Shown here piece by piece: positions 29,623 to 46,100 of a stretch of DNA of 64,000 nucleotides. The stretch covers positions 124,001 to 188,000 of the forward strand of contig LVLI01000172.1 in assembly GCA_001687465.1 (NCBI GenBank), written 5' to 3'. The DNA is from Halocafeteria seosinensis (Eukaryota > Sar > Bigyra > Bicosoecida). A program made the position numbers and the translations under genes. The notes below the pieces were generated by a model. It saw only the letters and a list, made by a program, of their open reading frames with translations. It searched no databases and was not told where the DNA came from. Position 1 is the stretch's first letter, and the number at the start of each line of letters is the position of its first letter.

Positions 29623-32600
29623 TCATGTGTGCAACGCGAGTCCTCGTCCAACCTCTACCTCTTGTCCACTTAGTGTTACGATACATTGAGCGGCACGAGC
29701 GCCGACGCTCGTGGCCGTTCCACCGTAATCTCTTTTGATCCTCTGCAAAACATGCAGGACTTTCTCTTGGGCCATGGTACTCCAAAGCAGACTCTGTGAA
29801 GCATCGGATCCGTCATTCTCTTGAATGATATGTCTTGCCACTTCGCACGCGCATTCTGCGACAACGATAAGTAGCTCTGTTGCATCTTCTTTCTCGCATC
29901 CACGGGACTCCGTGTCGCTAATCAAGACATCAAGTGCTCTCTCGGTGGCACATATGCGCTCACAATTTGGTTGACAATACACACACAAGGATACTAATGC
30001 AGAGTACAAAACAGATTTCGCCTCCGACAGCGCAGATTCGCCATCCTGCTCGTCCTCCGCAGGTTGATGCAGTCCACTTTCTGAGCCAGATCCAGTGCTT
30101 GTAGTGTCAGCGGTTTCGGAATTCTCTCCTTCAGCAGTGGCAGTGATTGCAATGAATAACAGGATGTCTACTATAGCACTTTTGGATGCATATCTCTGCA
30201 GTGTTACTATAGCACCACTTGCAAGATTGGCAATCACATTAGCAGCATAGAGAATAATTGACACAGGAATGGGTGCAATCACTACTCGAACTAACGGACC
30301 GAGACCACCCAACCAATTGGATTGCTGAATGAGCCAGTGCTTTACTCCTGGAGCGTCGAACAAAATTCCATTCAAAACAGGTAAGCATTTGCTTAGCCAT
30401 TGGATCATTTGCTCATTTTCCGAAAGGTTTTGAATAGCTCCGGTGCTATACGCGGAGAGACTAATGTCTGGGAACTCTTGGAGGAAACGATCGACACACT
30501 CCGCAGGTAAGGTCTCGCGGGGATCCACAAGACTACAACAGGTGTGGACCATACTTAAGAGACCTTGAAGGGCGAAAATTCCACAATGTTGAAGCGTCAG
30601 AAATACTCGCTTGGACAAAAGGTCCTCATCTGCATCGTTAATAAGAGTCAGTAGCACTGGAAGACCCCCACAACTAGCCAGAGCTTCCGCATTCGGAGAA
30701 CAGTCTCGGACCAAATTCCCGAGGGCCAGCACAATCGCTTCAATCAGTTGTGAAATCAAATCAACTGTATTATAGCTGCCAATCGTTCCCATTACAAATT
30801 GGAATTCGGCGGCATTATTCTTCACCAGGTCAAAGTTGCCACCGGCTTCCTGCCATTTTTGGTAGGATACTATCAGACTGTGCAACATCGATATCAACAG
30901 ATGAATAACACCAGCTTGTCCCGCAACAAGTTGACTGTGTGAATTGCGATACGTTTGATTCACTATTGCTGAGACTGCAGCTAGATATCTTTGTAAAGCG
31001 GCGATGTCCATGACTAGGAGAGCAGGGCCCGCTGATGGTGCAATATTGAACTCTTTGATGAACCGTTGGACGAGATGGCTGGTTCTGGTAGCAGATTTTT
31101 CCAGCGTGGAGTGGGTGGATAACGGTGCGAGAGTCCTAGGTGAGGTTGTGGTTTGACTAGCGTTCGTTCCGTCAGAGTAATCGCTAGGAGGGACCACTTT
31201 CTCTTCCACTTCGGGAATGTCTAATGCTGACTTCGTATAAGCCGCGAGTCCGCTGTCCGTAGCCGGTCGTTCAGTGCACTCTTTCAAGGATTTATCATCA
31301 GGGTAAATGTCAGATCGAGACCATTGCTGCAGCGGCTCCATCGCCCGCTGACATGTCTTCACCAACCATTGGGGTATCAGAGCGTCGGCGGCAGTGTCTG
31401 AACCGGTAGTATCTACGCTGTCCTGTACAACTTCAAGAATAAAACGGACAATTCCGGGAAGCATTGCTCCGGTACTTTCCTGTAAAGAGGTGTGGTTGAG
31501 AGTCAGGTGACTAATTATCCAGCAAACATGTGTTCGTGAATCCAAGGAAGCGGTCTCTCGAGGAGACTCTTTGTCGGAGGAAAGCATATTCTGAAACAGC
31601 TTAATCGTCGCTGGTGTATTAAGAACAGCTTGCGAGATTTGATTCTGATCAATGAGATTTGTGATTATGGATAGAATACCGTTAGTCGCATCTTCTCCCC
31701 ACATACTCAATACAGCCAAGCTCCTGTCCCTGGAAGTGTCCTCGGTTCTGGCCACGGCACTTCGGTGTGGTCTTGCAGGCCGATTGTAAGAATGACGGCT
31801 GGTACTCTCGCTGCGAAATTGAGCTTCGCTCAAGTTCCTCGACGATGCGACAATTTCAGGGTCCGTGGAATCCGGGGGCAAGCAGCAGCCATGAGCCTGA
31901 TTTCTCAGTACTAATTTTAACATCGCATTCAGTTCTTCGTCTGAAATCAAATGAGTCCCGTCCTTACGAGTCTCGTGTACGAAAGAAAGATCATAGCACA
32001 GGTTAGCCCAGTTATCCCGTGAAAGCTCGTCAATATGCTCAAGCAGCGTTAAGTCCGGGTTCGACGACCTCCTGAATGCTTGCTTAACAGACCTCCGACC
32101 CTGCTGGTAACGTGTATGAAGCCATCGTCCAGCAAGCAATCTCAGTATCAGCCGTAGTCCACCATCAAGAATGAACTGGAGTTGATTTTCCGGATGTTTG
32201 AACACCAAGTTGGTCAATGCCGTCGTCGCGTTCGCCATTAATTTTGCGGTTTCAATGTCCTCGCGATCCCACGAAAAAAGCGTGCTTTTAGACGGTTCAG
32301 CGTTCACGTCATCTGTGTCAGAGGATGACATATCCAACTCATCCTCTTCAGATGCTGAATCGCTTTCAGAAAGAAGTAGGAAGCCCCGGCGCAGAGTGTG
32401 CTTTTCTTTTCCCCTTTGCCGCGGGTGAACAGTAGCCCGAGCATCCTTTTCCATGTTCTCTTGGGAAAGCCGGTGCCGTGACCTCGATATAGGAGCCGAA
32501 CATGGCCGAGAGGAGGTACCTCCCGCCGTTGCTTCGTTGGATTTGTACTGGAGATTCTCGGTAGTGCGTGACTGATGTCGTTTCGACTTCGAGAGAGGTG

Positions 32601-35600
32601 GTAGCAGGTTTCTCCCTCCGTTGTGAGGAGGTACGCTTTTTACAGGCTGTCGTGCAGAATCAACACGAGTTACATTTTTGGAACTTGTTTTCTTCTCCGC
32701 ACCCTTGTTTGTTTTGTACTTCGCCATCTGAGCACGAATGCGCTTTTTAACAGCCCACATTCGCCTAGACGCCCTCATCAATATGCGAACAAGCAAGGAA
32801 ATAGCTCCTTTTGTACCCCAGTACGTTTGCATATCTTGGTCTCCTCTGACAGCTTGGCTGAGGACGTCCACTGCTGCTGTGGCTACTCTGGCGGGTGTTT
32901 CTTTATTAGGCCAGTCATGCAAGGTCTTTAACACTAAAGATAATAATCCCGATCGAGTTGACAATCTTTGTATCTTATTTCCTCGCAATGTTTCCCACTG
33001 CCCATCTCGCATAAACGACGCAGGCTCAAATGCTTGACCAAATATGCCTAAATTCGCTTGAATAAATCCACTCTCGCTTGCAGAACTGAATCGGAACATG
33101 GATTCGATTACCTTTAAGGCTGCTCCCCGAATGTTGGCATCGTAGTCATGCAAGCAACCGGATAGCGCGCTGAAACCGCCAGCTTGCGCAAATCGCCTAT
33201 GGGTCAATGCTGTCAGCCAAATGTCTGCGTTTGGCTCGCGTTTGCACTGACATGGATTACAAGACAGCAGAGCGAGCAGCACGTGACACGCGCGTTCCAT
33301 GACAGCTTCATCAATGTTTTGCAATGAGTGAGTAAGAATACGCACTCCAGTTGACCCAAACGAGCAGAAAACAATGTATTTTGCCAATGAGCGATGGTGT
33401 GAATGTCCGATCAAGCGAGACAGATCATTAAGACTCTCGACCACTATGGATTCGTCATAGTGCGACTTCCGCATGGAGTATATGCACTTAAGAACCCGGG
33501 AGCACAGATGTAGCACTTCCACGATTTCGTACCGAAGTGGCCGAACATCCGCGTGCGGGCTTGAATCCGAACTCCCCTCAATCTGTGGGGTCGTCAAGAG
33601 TTCCAATACCGTGATACCTTCTCCATCTTCTCGAGAATGACGTAAAAAATTTGATTCCAAAGTGACACGGATTTCCGAACAGCGGAATTGCAACGCAGTA
33701 AGCATATAGATTAAAGAATACCGGCATTGAATAAGCAACACAGAGCACTGGCAGGCACACGAAGATGGGTCCACCATAACCATTAGGGGTACAAGGTCGA
33801 GTAGACAACACAACACTTGACTGCCATCATGCGTACTTTCGGCCTCTCCTGAGTCATACTCACCAGGATCAGGTACTTCATCCTGCAACGCTGCTGGCTC
33901 GTCGAAATTGCCATCACAGCTATGGCTATCGATACTGATAAAGCCTTTCAGAGCAATATACTGCTGAAGCTGAGGTGAATTTTCGACCATCGCTGCAAGG
34001 CACTGGATAGCAGAGCTGGAGCAGGGATGCATTGAGAACTGTTCCATTGTTTCCACACCAGCTCCTACTGCAGGTTGTGCCAGCACAGATGGTTGGCTCC
34101 AAAAGTATCCAAGTAGCATTCCGACAATTTCTAGCACCTTTCTTAACATGCCATCTCTAAAGAGGCGCTGCTTGATGGTTGGGCATAGCCCTATTATGCG
34201 GGTGAGTAGCTGTGCACTACCATTAAACGCACAGCAAACCTGCAACTGATGCTCTCCCGGAGTTATATGGTCATTATCCTTCTCCCCTGATGAAAGACCT
34301 CCATTCCGAAACGAGTACCAAGACATTGAATGAAGCCAGGAAACTACCAGGTTGACGTGATCGAAAATCCAGATTGCGGAATGCTGGCCTTGATAATCCG
34401 AAAGTTCCTGGAATGAGCTGACCGAACTATTCAAGAATTCCGGATACGATGAAATAAGCACTAAGGACTGGACCAACACTGCGACAACAAAACACCAGCA
34501 TTTTTCGCCGCTCCTAACCCACAAACAAGCAAAGCAAAGACGTACATGATATAATGTTATTCTCCGTGAACTGGTTAAGGGGAGGTTCATCGGCCACAAG
34601 AACCAAGTTTAATAGCGCGAACGATGTCGACAATATTCCCAGCTTGTGGATATCCAGTCCGCCCATTGCTTTCCGTATAAGCTCTGCAATTGAGGGAACT
34701 TTCACGAGCAGCCGAAGCGTGGCAGAAGTATCCACCTCCCCTGCCTCATTCGCAACCGCTGAAGCAAGCAGCACCTGTTTTGACAATTACACAGAACATG
34801 ATGAGAGTTCATCAAGGCGTAAATGACATGAAAACACTGTGGTAGCAGCACTCACCAGAGTTCGAAGTGCCGTTTGAGCTAGCTCGTCTCCTTCCTGAGA
34901 CTGACCAAACGCCTCCAGTAGCTTATATAATATGTCTATGGCCTTTGTCTCATGCACCAACGCATTGACAAGATCCATACTGTTTGAAGCAGACAAGCAG
35001 GATTTGCACGCTTTCCAAAGATCAAATAGACCTTCCTTGAGTTGAACTAGTTGCATTTCCGCATTCGTCGCCGGTGCTTCCTTACCGTGCTCCACATCGA
35101 TCTCTCCATTCGCACTCCCTGATGCATCTGTTGAAGTGTTAGTACCTACGTTTCGTGTGGATGATACTGGGGGGCGGGCGGCGCCCCGATCTGTAAACAT
35201 GGTGTATACGTTCTCCCAACATAGTTCTAGATCCCTGCCAACGTTGGCCACTGTTTCGACGGTAACGTCATCATCCCATTCATCATCCACTCCAGCTTCC
35301 CCTTCTTTAGATACGTTTTGACCAACATCGTTGATTCCTGCATGCCCATTGACCTGGTAAGAAGCACCGCTTTCATTCAAGTTCCGTTGATAGTGACGTT
35401 TATTGGCAGAAGAAGCATTAGGTTCCTGCACCGTCACATTCTCGTTACTTCCGGTGTCGCTTCCATTGCTGCTGTGGGTGCTCATGTGCGCTTGTGTCTG
35501 TGTCGAAGGCTGAGTCCGTCTTCTACGGACAGACGTCGTCGCATCCCCACCATCATTTCGTCCACGTCTTCCACTTTTCCCAGTGGGCGGCCGTGGGGGC

Positions 35601-35959
35601 GGGCTGGTGATCTGCTCCTGCGTATTGCCTTTAACCACCGCAGGGGGTGGAGCAAAGCCCACATGCTGCTCATGGGCACTACTTGGAGCTGCATGAGCGC
35701 TTGAACCACTTCTATATGAAGTGGAATGAACTGTGCTTGAAGTGGAAGCAGAGGCATTGATGGCCGAGCTCTCACTCGTTCTTTCCTCCAATGACAATCC
35801 TGTCACAGCTTCTATCAAACCTTCATTGTCATTTTCATGCGTCTGTGTGGTCGGATGGCCTGAAGAACTTTGTATAGAGGGCCTGGAAGCACATTCTACA
35901 GTTCTGGAGGAGGAGCGAGAAGCAGAGACTTTGTTCCCTCGACTAGGTTGCTCCATCAT
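29623..35959 (-). CDS. Giant armadillo/HEAT-like repeat protein
   Basis: Three minus-strand exons, 35959-34856, 34774-34546 and 34478-29623, give 2062 residues. The N-terminal 250 residues are low-complexity Ser/Gly/Asn-rich. The rest is mainly repeated amphipathic helices with ARM-like signatures such as IRGAALKVIESM, ALTNLVFKHPENQLQFILDGGLRLIL and LGNLVRDCSPNAEALASCGGLPVLL. Disordered, charged inserts break up the helices around residues 950-1080 and 1450-1530. ARM solenoids bind partner proteins; nothing here shows which. The 3' end is separated by about 160 bp from the convergent kinase gene. A TATATA at 36011-36016 lies about 50 bp upstream of the ATG. Confidence 0.8.
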
Positions 35960-36737
35960 CTCGGATTTAACAAGCTACAGGATCCATACAATCATAGCTT
36001 AGTCTACACATATATACGACGTTTCTTTTTCCCACGGGGAAATCAATCAATCCGGAAGAAACAAGTATTTGTGAAGCTCAGCTGAATGTGGACGTTAAAG
36101 TTTAAACCCTTCGGTGTACGTAGGAATCCTACAACTGCAGGATACATTGTCGACACTACCCCCCGGATGTGGTACGATCCGGTTACATATATCCAGCATA
36201 CACGCGGTGGCTATTCGATCGAGGAAATTAGCATTATACCAATGTTTGGGATTTCACTATGTACTCGGGGAGTTACATTACGGTGGTACGTTGAATCTGC
36301 TCAATTTCATGGAAGGGAATAGCTGACGACAACGTGGGACCCTTTCCAACAATTATGTGCGTAAAGGGTGTCATTGGGTTTTTGTATGGGGACGTAAGAC
36401 ATCGATCTTTTAAGTCAAAAGAAAGACGGTCCTTCGCGCCCCATAGGAAATGGTGTCCTATGCTTTGTCCATATAATAACAAACGCACCATCGTAGACGT
36501 CACTCGCTGAATGGTACGACCAGGTTACATACGTCTAATGTCTGGCGGACATCTGACCGGTGGAAACAGCACCATCATTGTGCGTTTCACGACGCACGGC
36601 GTAACATTATTGAATTGACTTGACACATACCAATTGATCTCGGAGCACCTGACCTACAAATATTCAGCTTCAAGAGAAAAACTACGTGTTGCTATACTAT
36701 AACTGTTAACATTACCACTTACATCTTCGTATGCAGA
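35960..36737. other. Intergenic region with degenerate repeated motif
   Basis: No gene can be supported. TGGTACGA followed by GGTTACATA occurs at about 36170-36190 and 36512-36530. Each copy is followed some 70 bp later by a TTTCAC...TTGAAT block, suggesting an old duplicated element. A minus-strand TATATA at 36011-36016 may belong to the promoter of the armadillo gene. Confidence 0.35.
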
Positions 36738-39700
36738 TCAGTTATTGGACTTCTTCCTCTTGGAAGCAGAAGCAGCGGGAGTCCGAACATTCGAAAACTT
36801 GTCAAGGGGCTTCCTGTTCGGTGTCGACGATGGGGGTGGAGGCGCTCGGCGGGACTTAGTTCTTGATGGTCTTGACATGCGACGCTGCTGACTTTTTTGT
36901 TGAGAAGAAGCCACAAGTGTGTCATCTTCATCTTCATGATCGGATTCTTCCTCGGCACACACATGTTGCCACGCTGGAAGCTCCGGGATTCCCTCACCAG
37001 GCTTTAAACGACGCACCAGTCGGCGCTGGTTATTATTGACGCGGCTTATATACATGCCTTTGGCAGCTGCTCGCTTCCATCGCTTGTAAGCTTTCTTATT
37101 AGCTTTCCGCTTTTCTCTCTGCTGCTTCTCCTTCTCTATTTCTTCCTGCCTTTTCCGTTCTTTGCTAGCTCTTTGGCTTTCACGTTTCTGCTTCAGCCAA
37201 TCATCATAGGCACCTTTGGTGTTTTGAATCCGATCCTCAAAGTTCTTGGAAGCAGCTAGCGAGCTAGCATCTGAAGAAGAAAAACAAGCGTTATGTGACA
37301 ACAGCCGGGAATAAATCAGGTCTTCGGATTGCTCCACCAAGTCATCAGGCAAATTTTCGGGACTAAATTCTTCGCTGTACTCACGTCCACACAAATGGCA
37401 GAGTTTCTTTATTCCTTCCGAATGGCTAGCCATACGGGATACTTTTTTGCGCGCTACACCCCTCGTATCAAGCAATATTTTTGCCTCTTTAGAAGTAGCG
37501 GGATAAGCTACTAGTGACTCAAGTAAAGGGTGCATGACTTCGTCGAATTCCCCTTTGGTTATGATCTGTTCGCCCGTGTGAACAGCATTGTTCTTCTGAT
37601 GAGCAAGCTTCTGCAACTTCCTCAAGCGGGAATGAAGTTCCAGGCCCTCTCGGACAGGAATAGATGCGATCACTCCTCCGGAGGTAGTCTCTACTGTTGC
37701 ACGGTTCACTAAGCTTCTCAAGCGTTCTTCAATTACTGAAAGGAGGGTAGTGCTTTGCGCGTCCATCGACGCTTTGGCAGCACTTCGAGATTTCCGCTCA
37801 AACCAGTTTTTAAGATTTTGCTGTTTCTCTCTCCAGTTCTTGAATCGGTCCTGCAGCCATTCTTCAAAAGTAGAGGCAACATTGCTCTTGCGGAACGAGG
37901 CCAAGAACTCAGTCACCAACTTTGCCATAGCATCAGTGTTTCCCGAGAGACGGTTCATGCCTTCATTGAACCTTTCTTCAAAACGCTGGTACTTGATCTT
38001 TCTCAGAAGCTGCTTTTCACTGCCATCTTCTCTGGCAGCGGCAGAACGACTCAGAGCTCTCGTCTCCTCGTCGGGAGCCTCCTCAGGGTAACGCTTAAGG
38101 TGGATAAGTTGTTTTTGTAATGAGGCCTTGCCTTCGTTGCTATTGAGGTACTCAGCAGCTTCCATAGCAGCCTCACTTTTGCGGACTCCTTCCGAGAGTC
38201 CACCAACATGCCCACACATTTGCCGAATTACACAAATATCCCATTTCGATACTGTTGAAAGGGAATCAGCATTTCCCTTGAGGGCACGGTGAAATGTGGC
38301 TTTTTCTTGCTCCAGGTTTTCCCTCTTCTGTTTCTGCTTTATGCATCTCCACTTTTTCAGATCTATTACATTACTTGACCGCCGAAAGTGTGCAAACGCG
38401 TTCAACAGCTGCTCTGCACTGATACGGGACGATGAACGGATCTGGTTTCTTTCCACCAAGCTGATGCTTTGTTTGGAAGAAGGGAGGTGGTGACGTTGTC
38501 GATTGGTAGCATTATCTCTTTCATCTACTTCGTCCGAGCCGGCTCCCTCCCCAATGTCGGATACGTCTTCATGGATCGAAATTGCTTTATGCTGGTCTGA
38601 CTGAGAGGGGGAGACATTTTCTCTGATTTTCATTGTCTGTTTCATAGGACTTCCACCCATACGTAGCAGCATGAGAACGGATACCGGCTTCGAGACATGA
38701 GCTCCCGCGCACTCCAGCAACTGCGCGAACTCAGAGGCGCTGATCATTTGTCTATTTGATGTCCCTCTGCGTTGTTGTTTTTCCTCCTCAAGAGATAGTA
38801 CCTTCGACCGCAGCTTCCCGTACAGATCAGGATGGGCCTGCAAGGACTCCTTTAGTTCCTGCAAACAAGCATCAGCCCTGCACATAAGAGTACGGTCAAT
38901 GGACTCTTCCATGCCCTCCCCTAGCTTATTGCGCAGCTCTTGCGACGATGAGACAGACAAACCAGAGCTGTTATCTTGTTCAAAATGAGGGTTCCAGCGT
39001 ATCTTCCAGCAGACCGGCACACCTGGCCCAATCGACGATTTTAACTTCTCTAGATCCGTACTCAGAGCTTCAAAACCTTGTACTTCGTACAGTCGTCGGA
39101 GTAGATCAAAAGAGAACAGCAAGGGGGAATCATCGAAGTTTTCTGAGTATGGATACACTTCATCTCTTGGAAACTGTCGAATAAGGTCATCGAGTTCTCC
39201 GTCGCTAGACACACCATCCTCCGCTAGATCATGCTGAAACTGATTAAACATACCCGCATTCCAATGGTGTTCTGGTATGCATACAAAGGTGTACCCGGTT
39301 TCTTTCCAGGAACGTCGGGATCGTGGGTCATGCCGGAAAGGTTCACAAGTACCCACATAGCGGTCGAACAACGAGCTTAGTGTAAACAGTCCGACCGGGG
39401 CAAGGGATCCTGAAGGTTCGAATAGGTCTCCATTGTCTGTTGAGCACAGAGTACGAAATATTTAACGTTATCGCAAGTTACGAAGAAACCGAAATAAACA
39501 TACAAGCAAAGCGATAATCGGACTGGGTATCTTCAGAGTCGCGAAAAACAATACGATCTTCGGTCAACTGCTGAAGTTGACGGCTAATTCCAGAATCACG
39601 CAACGTCTTGCTTTGGTTCTCGAACTCTCCATGATACTCTAAAAATGATATGTTTCCAGAGTCGGCAAGTTCCAGGTTATCGAAAACACCCACAGAAAAC

Positions 39701-40372
39701 ACGCAATTATGACAGTTCCTGATTGAAACTTGGTTACTGCACGAACACGCTTCCACTATGGGTTCTAAGCGTTGGAGTCTTGAGAGATATTGCACGCATA
39801 CCTTCCAACTAGCACAATACAGTCCTGGAGGTCCGAAAATGTGGCTTTCCCACGCACGTGGCCTAGAAATATGCGACAACCGTAAGCCTGCTGTATGTGA
39901 GCGTCGCTGGGAACCACGTTCGCGTACACTGCGCAATGGCGTAAACGAGTCAAGGAGAGACGAATGGCTGGCTGCTGCAAGAGGCTCGTGCGCAGACTGC
40001 GAGGTATCACCAGACAGGGATAGATAGCAACAGTGCAAGCTTTAGGAATCTCTTGCAGGACTTGACAAAACGTACTCTTTCTCCGACTTGGTCCAGGAGC
40101 GGTCCAAGGCATTAGTGGCCGCGGATGTTGGCTGCCGTTTTTCTTGCTCGCTCTCCTTCGACTCAATATTCTGAATCATGTACGCAATAGCATAGCACAA
40201 GGGGCATGGGCGCTTACAGTGCACAAACAGCTTGAAAAGACGAGCTACATACAGTTGTTTGGGAGCTGCCGTTAACGGCTTCCCTAGGTTGAATATATAT
40301 AGTTTTTCGCGTTAGTGTCTCTTCGTCGGAAGGCGCAGAAGCCACCGAAGAAGTCGGTGCTGCCGATGCCAT
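36738..40372 (-). CDS. TBCC/C-CAP-like beta-helix domain plus coiled-coil protein
   Basis: Five minus-strand exons, 40372-40253, 40170-40076, 39996-39802, 39736-39504 and 39436-36738, give 1113 residues. Joining them brings together a run of short rungs at about residues 75-185: AIRLSLTRLRHCAVYANV, GCRIFLGHVRGKATF, SDLQDCIVLVG, NQVSIRNCHNCVFSVG. These have the repeating x-x-C/I pattern of the TBCC/CAP beta-helix seen in tubulin cofactor C and RP2. The large last exon encodes several long charged coiled coils and a Lys-rich C-terminal region (KRWKRAAAKGMYISRV). TBCC domains act as GTPase-activating modules for tubulin or Arl proteins through an Arg finger; I cannot identify that residue here. 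Exon joins rest on splice consensus and phase. Confidence 0.65.
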
Positions 40373-42733
<2,361 letters not shown>

Positions 42734-43143
42734 GATTGCGGGCCGCTTAAATTTTCCTGCTTTCGAAGTGCTCCGATGAGTGGATAAAGGCCGATTCAAA
42801 TGCAACGTCATTTGCCGAGTGGAAGAATAACAAACGCGGAAGTTCGCTGACCTACGTACTTATGCCACTACTTTTAACACTGCCTCCTACGATTATCGTT
42901 CTTACTGTGTAAAGCGTTAGCGCTTCATGTAGTTACGTGGGTATATTTTGGTACTTGTCAAGTTACCAAGTGCACAATCTAGCCAGAATCTCTCATTGTT
43001 CTATCCGTGGTCTTGTTAGAAGTTTCAACTTTCAACATCGCACAGTGGTTTCACGAGTATACCAGTGAAGAGGAGTTCGGCGTTTTCCCGCAAGATCTAT
43101 TTAACAGGACTGGTGTTGAACAACTGTACTACGGTATAGAGCG
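42734..43143. other. Convergent intergenic region
   Basis: 3' flanks of the E2 gene and the XRN1 gene. No gene is seen. Confidence 0.4.
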
Positions 43144-46100
43144 CTAATGCTTCTTAGCCAGTACTTGAGGAGGTATCATTCCACTTTTTTTGGGATCCCT
43201 CTGAGTAGGTTTCTTTTTCTGTGTAGGTGTGTCAATGCTGTGCCCAGCTATATGGGATTTTTCCACAGCTACTGGTGGCACCGTCTCTTGAGAGTCAGGG
43301 GCTTGTTGAGTGACCGCATTATCTCCCTGAGTTTTGCCAAAATTTGCGGGCTTTTTGGGTGGGGGCGGCATTCGAGGCGTTCTGTCCATCCCTGCTTCCC
43401 CCTCAGTTTTCGCCTTCGAACTAGCAGGTTTCAGGCTTTCCCAGTAGCTTTGCACGTCCTCTGAACGGGGTGCTGGATGGGAAGGCGCAGCTTTTGCGCC
43501 AAAGTTGCCGGAGTCACCCTTTAATGAGCCAGCTTGGAGGAATAATGCCTGCACTTTCGGAGCAAGGCCTTCAGGTAACTGCGTTGAGCCTTGTACAGAG
43601 GACGATTTACCGATGAAACTACCCTTCGTCGATACTGTTTTCCTTGGTACGTAACCAACACCCTTTTGCTTCGCTCTGCGAATCGACGCTCGACGAAAAT
43701 CTACTTGCAAGCATGTGGGTACTTGTTTGACTGCCCTCATTACTTGTGCTTCGCTGAGCGAACCCTTAGCACTTTGTCGCCAGCACTTGATAATTTCTGC
43801 TACTTTAACGAATCCCTGAATTGATTTATCCTTCAAAATCGCGGCCAACTCTTCAGCAGGCGCAGAAAGTGATGTCCCCTCTGTAGCTTCTATGAATAGA
43901 TCCTCTAGCAAAGAGGCGATGTTATAGAGTTCTTTGTTATCGCTATCTTGTTTCGCATCTGAGTAGCCCTCTCGGTTCGATCGAGTCCTGCCTTCGCTGT
44001 CACCATTTTGTCTCTTTGGAACTGGAGCGCCAACACTCCTGCTGGCATGCGCCGAGGAATTTGGTACAGCTCGTTCGTCGGCACCTTGGCTGGTACCAGG
44101 GACGGCCTTTTCTGGTTCTACCGAGGAGCTAGCGGCCCTTGTAAGATTCAAGACAGAGGCCCACGAAGAGAGGCTACCTCTCCCATTGGAACAGAGTCCT
44201 TCAAGACTATGCCCGCCGACAAACTCGGAGTCCCAGACGACCTCCACGTATTGTGTTGAAGGATGAACTACCACCACAGTACCCCGCAACCCCAGAGGAA
44301 CATGCCGAGTAGTCAAGTTGACGACTCTATCTCCTAGACGTGGGGTCCCATTGTGAAGCGCCTGTACACTCCCCCCAGACTTCACGGACGAGAGAGAGTT
44401 ACCGACTGCATCGGCTCCTCCGATATTCCCGACAGCATATCCCCAATGCTCAGGGGCGAAGACGTCTTCGGGGGCGACGCCATGTATGGTAGTATATTCG
44501 ACCTTCTCTTGGTGCTGTCGACTCTGTCTCATGCGATCAGCAGTGACCTGGATAGCCTTAATGGCTTGCTCAGAAAGAACTGAGCTACTGACAGGCACAA
44601 GCTTTTTCTTTCGGATTTCAAGTTGGTCCAACCAATCTAGAACCTTCTGCACAGCAGAACCACCCCCGAAATCAGAAATGCGGACACCGGATTGTCCTTG
44701 CTGGCTTTCCAAAACTTTGATGACCTCGGGAAAGTTGTTCTTGTATCGATGTAGTAAATTTCGGGCCTTTTTGGAGAATCCCCAAAACGTGGCCTTTCCA
44801 GCACTTTGTAGCACTGACGCAAAGTCGTTGCCGGTTGCTGGCTGCTTTGAAGAGGTATTCTCTAGCAGACGTGCGTAACCTGGGAGGTAGTAATCCTTGT
44901 GGACTTTCAAATTGAGCCCAATGTCAGCATAATCATCTTGCCTCTTATTCCGGGGAGCGCGTGGATTGGCGCCTTTTACTTTGACTGTGCCAGTCAGCTG
45001 TCCAATAACAGAGGGAGAGACATTCAATTCGTTAGCTATTTCCCCGGCGGAGATATATGTGTCATCAAACCTCTGATCATGAGCTATTTGCTCAAAGACG
45101 GGATAGCTTTCTCGTATAACCTCGCACTTAACCGTTAAGTGTACACCAAACGCGCTTCGAGGCGTCACTGTTTCAGCTGCTTTTTCGTGCCCCATCACTG
45201 TCCCCGAACAACCTCTGCATTGCCGCAACATGACGATTTGCTCACCAATAGGAAAACGTTCTTCTACAGGCAGAGGCCCTTGCTCTTTGAAACGGAGATC
45301 TGGAGATGGATGACGTAGGACAATAACCTGGTCTGGGACGGTGACCTCCCCCGAACTACCACTCTCTGCGAACACCCTCCTGAGTTCTCCCGTGGTAGCG
45401 TCTCGTCTCATGCCTACTAGTTTCTTCACCTTGACCAAAACCTGCACATTCCCAATACTGATACCAGCCCGACATAAGAACTGACCACCTGTTAGTAGTC
45501 GCTTCCTCTGATCCTCCACTTCACTGGCCCAGCGTTGTTTTCGTTGAATGCTATGTTTGCTGTGCCTAACGTTTACGTCACCAATCCTTGTAGTTCCCAC
45601 GCCGCCTTCTGGAATCAGCTCAAAATTTTCCTCACAATCGGAAACTCCGATGACCTGCCCAACATGCATGTGCGGCCAGTCAACATACACTATTTGCCCG
45701 ACAAGCTCTTGTGAAGCAGCCTCCGCAGATTCGTAAGGAAAGGCGGAGCAAGCATCATCGATCGCTTCCTCGTGGACATCAGGGGTCTTTTGGCAAAATT
45801 TATCTAGACTTGTCACGCTTGTGCCAGAAGAGTACTGCACGCTGAATGTAGGTCGATGGAGGGGCATATCTGATACTTCGGGATCCTCGTTTCTCCCTGT
45901 ACCGACAGCAAGTATAAGACTTTCCATGCGGCTACGACGCGACAGGATTTGCACAGCCACTTTTTTCAAATAAGGCTTTAACGGGAGACTATGTAGCGAT
46001 GGAAATCCGGCTGCAGGAACAACACATCCAGCTGCCGGCACAGGACTGAAAAGACCGTCTCCTGGAATAGCCGGTAAACGATACGTCCTAACACGCGATT

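Noticed and set aside
29623-29640. Possible overlap of the armadillo gene with the fusion kinase gene
   Set aside because: The stops are about 160 bp apart, so the coding regions do not overlap.
39478-40038. 186-codon continuous minus-strand frame upstream of the coiled-coil exon
   Set aside because: Using it unspliced breaks the TBCC-like rungs. Splicing with donors at 40075 and 39801 gives a coherent domain instead.
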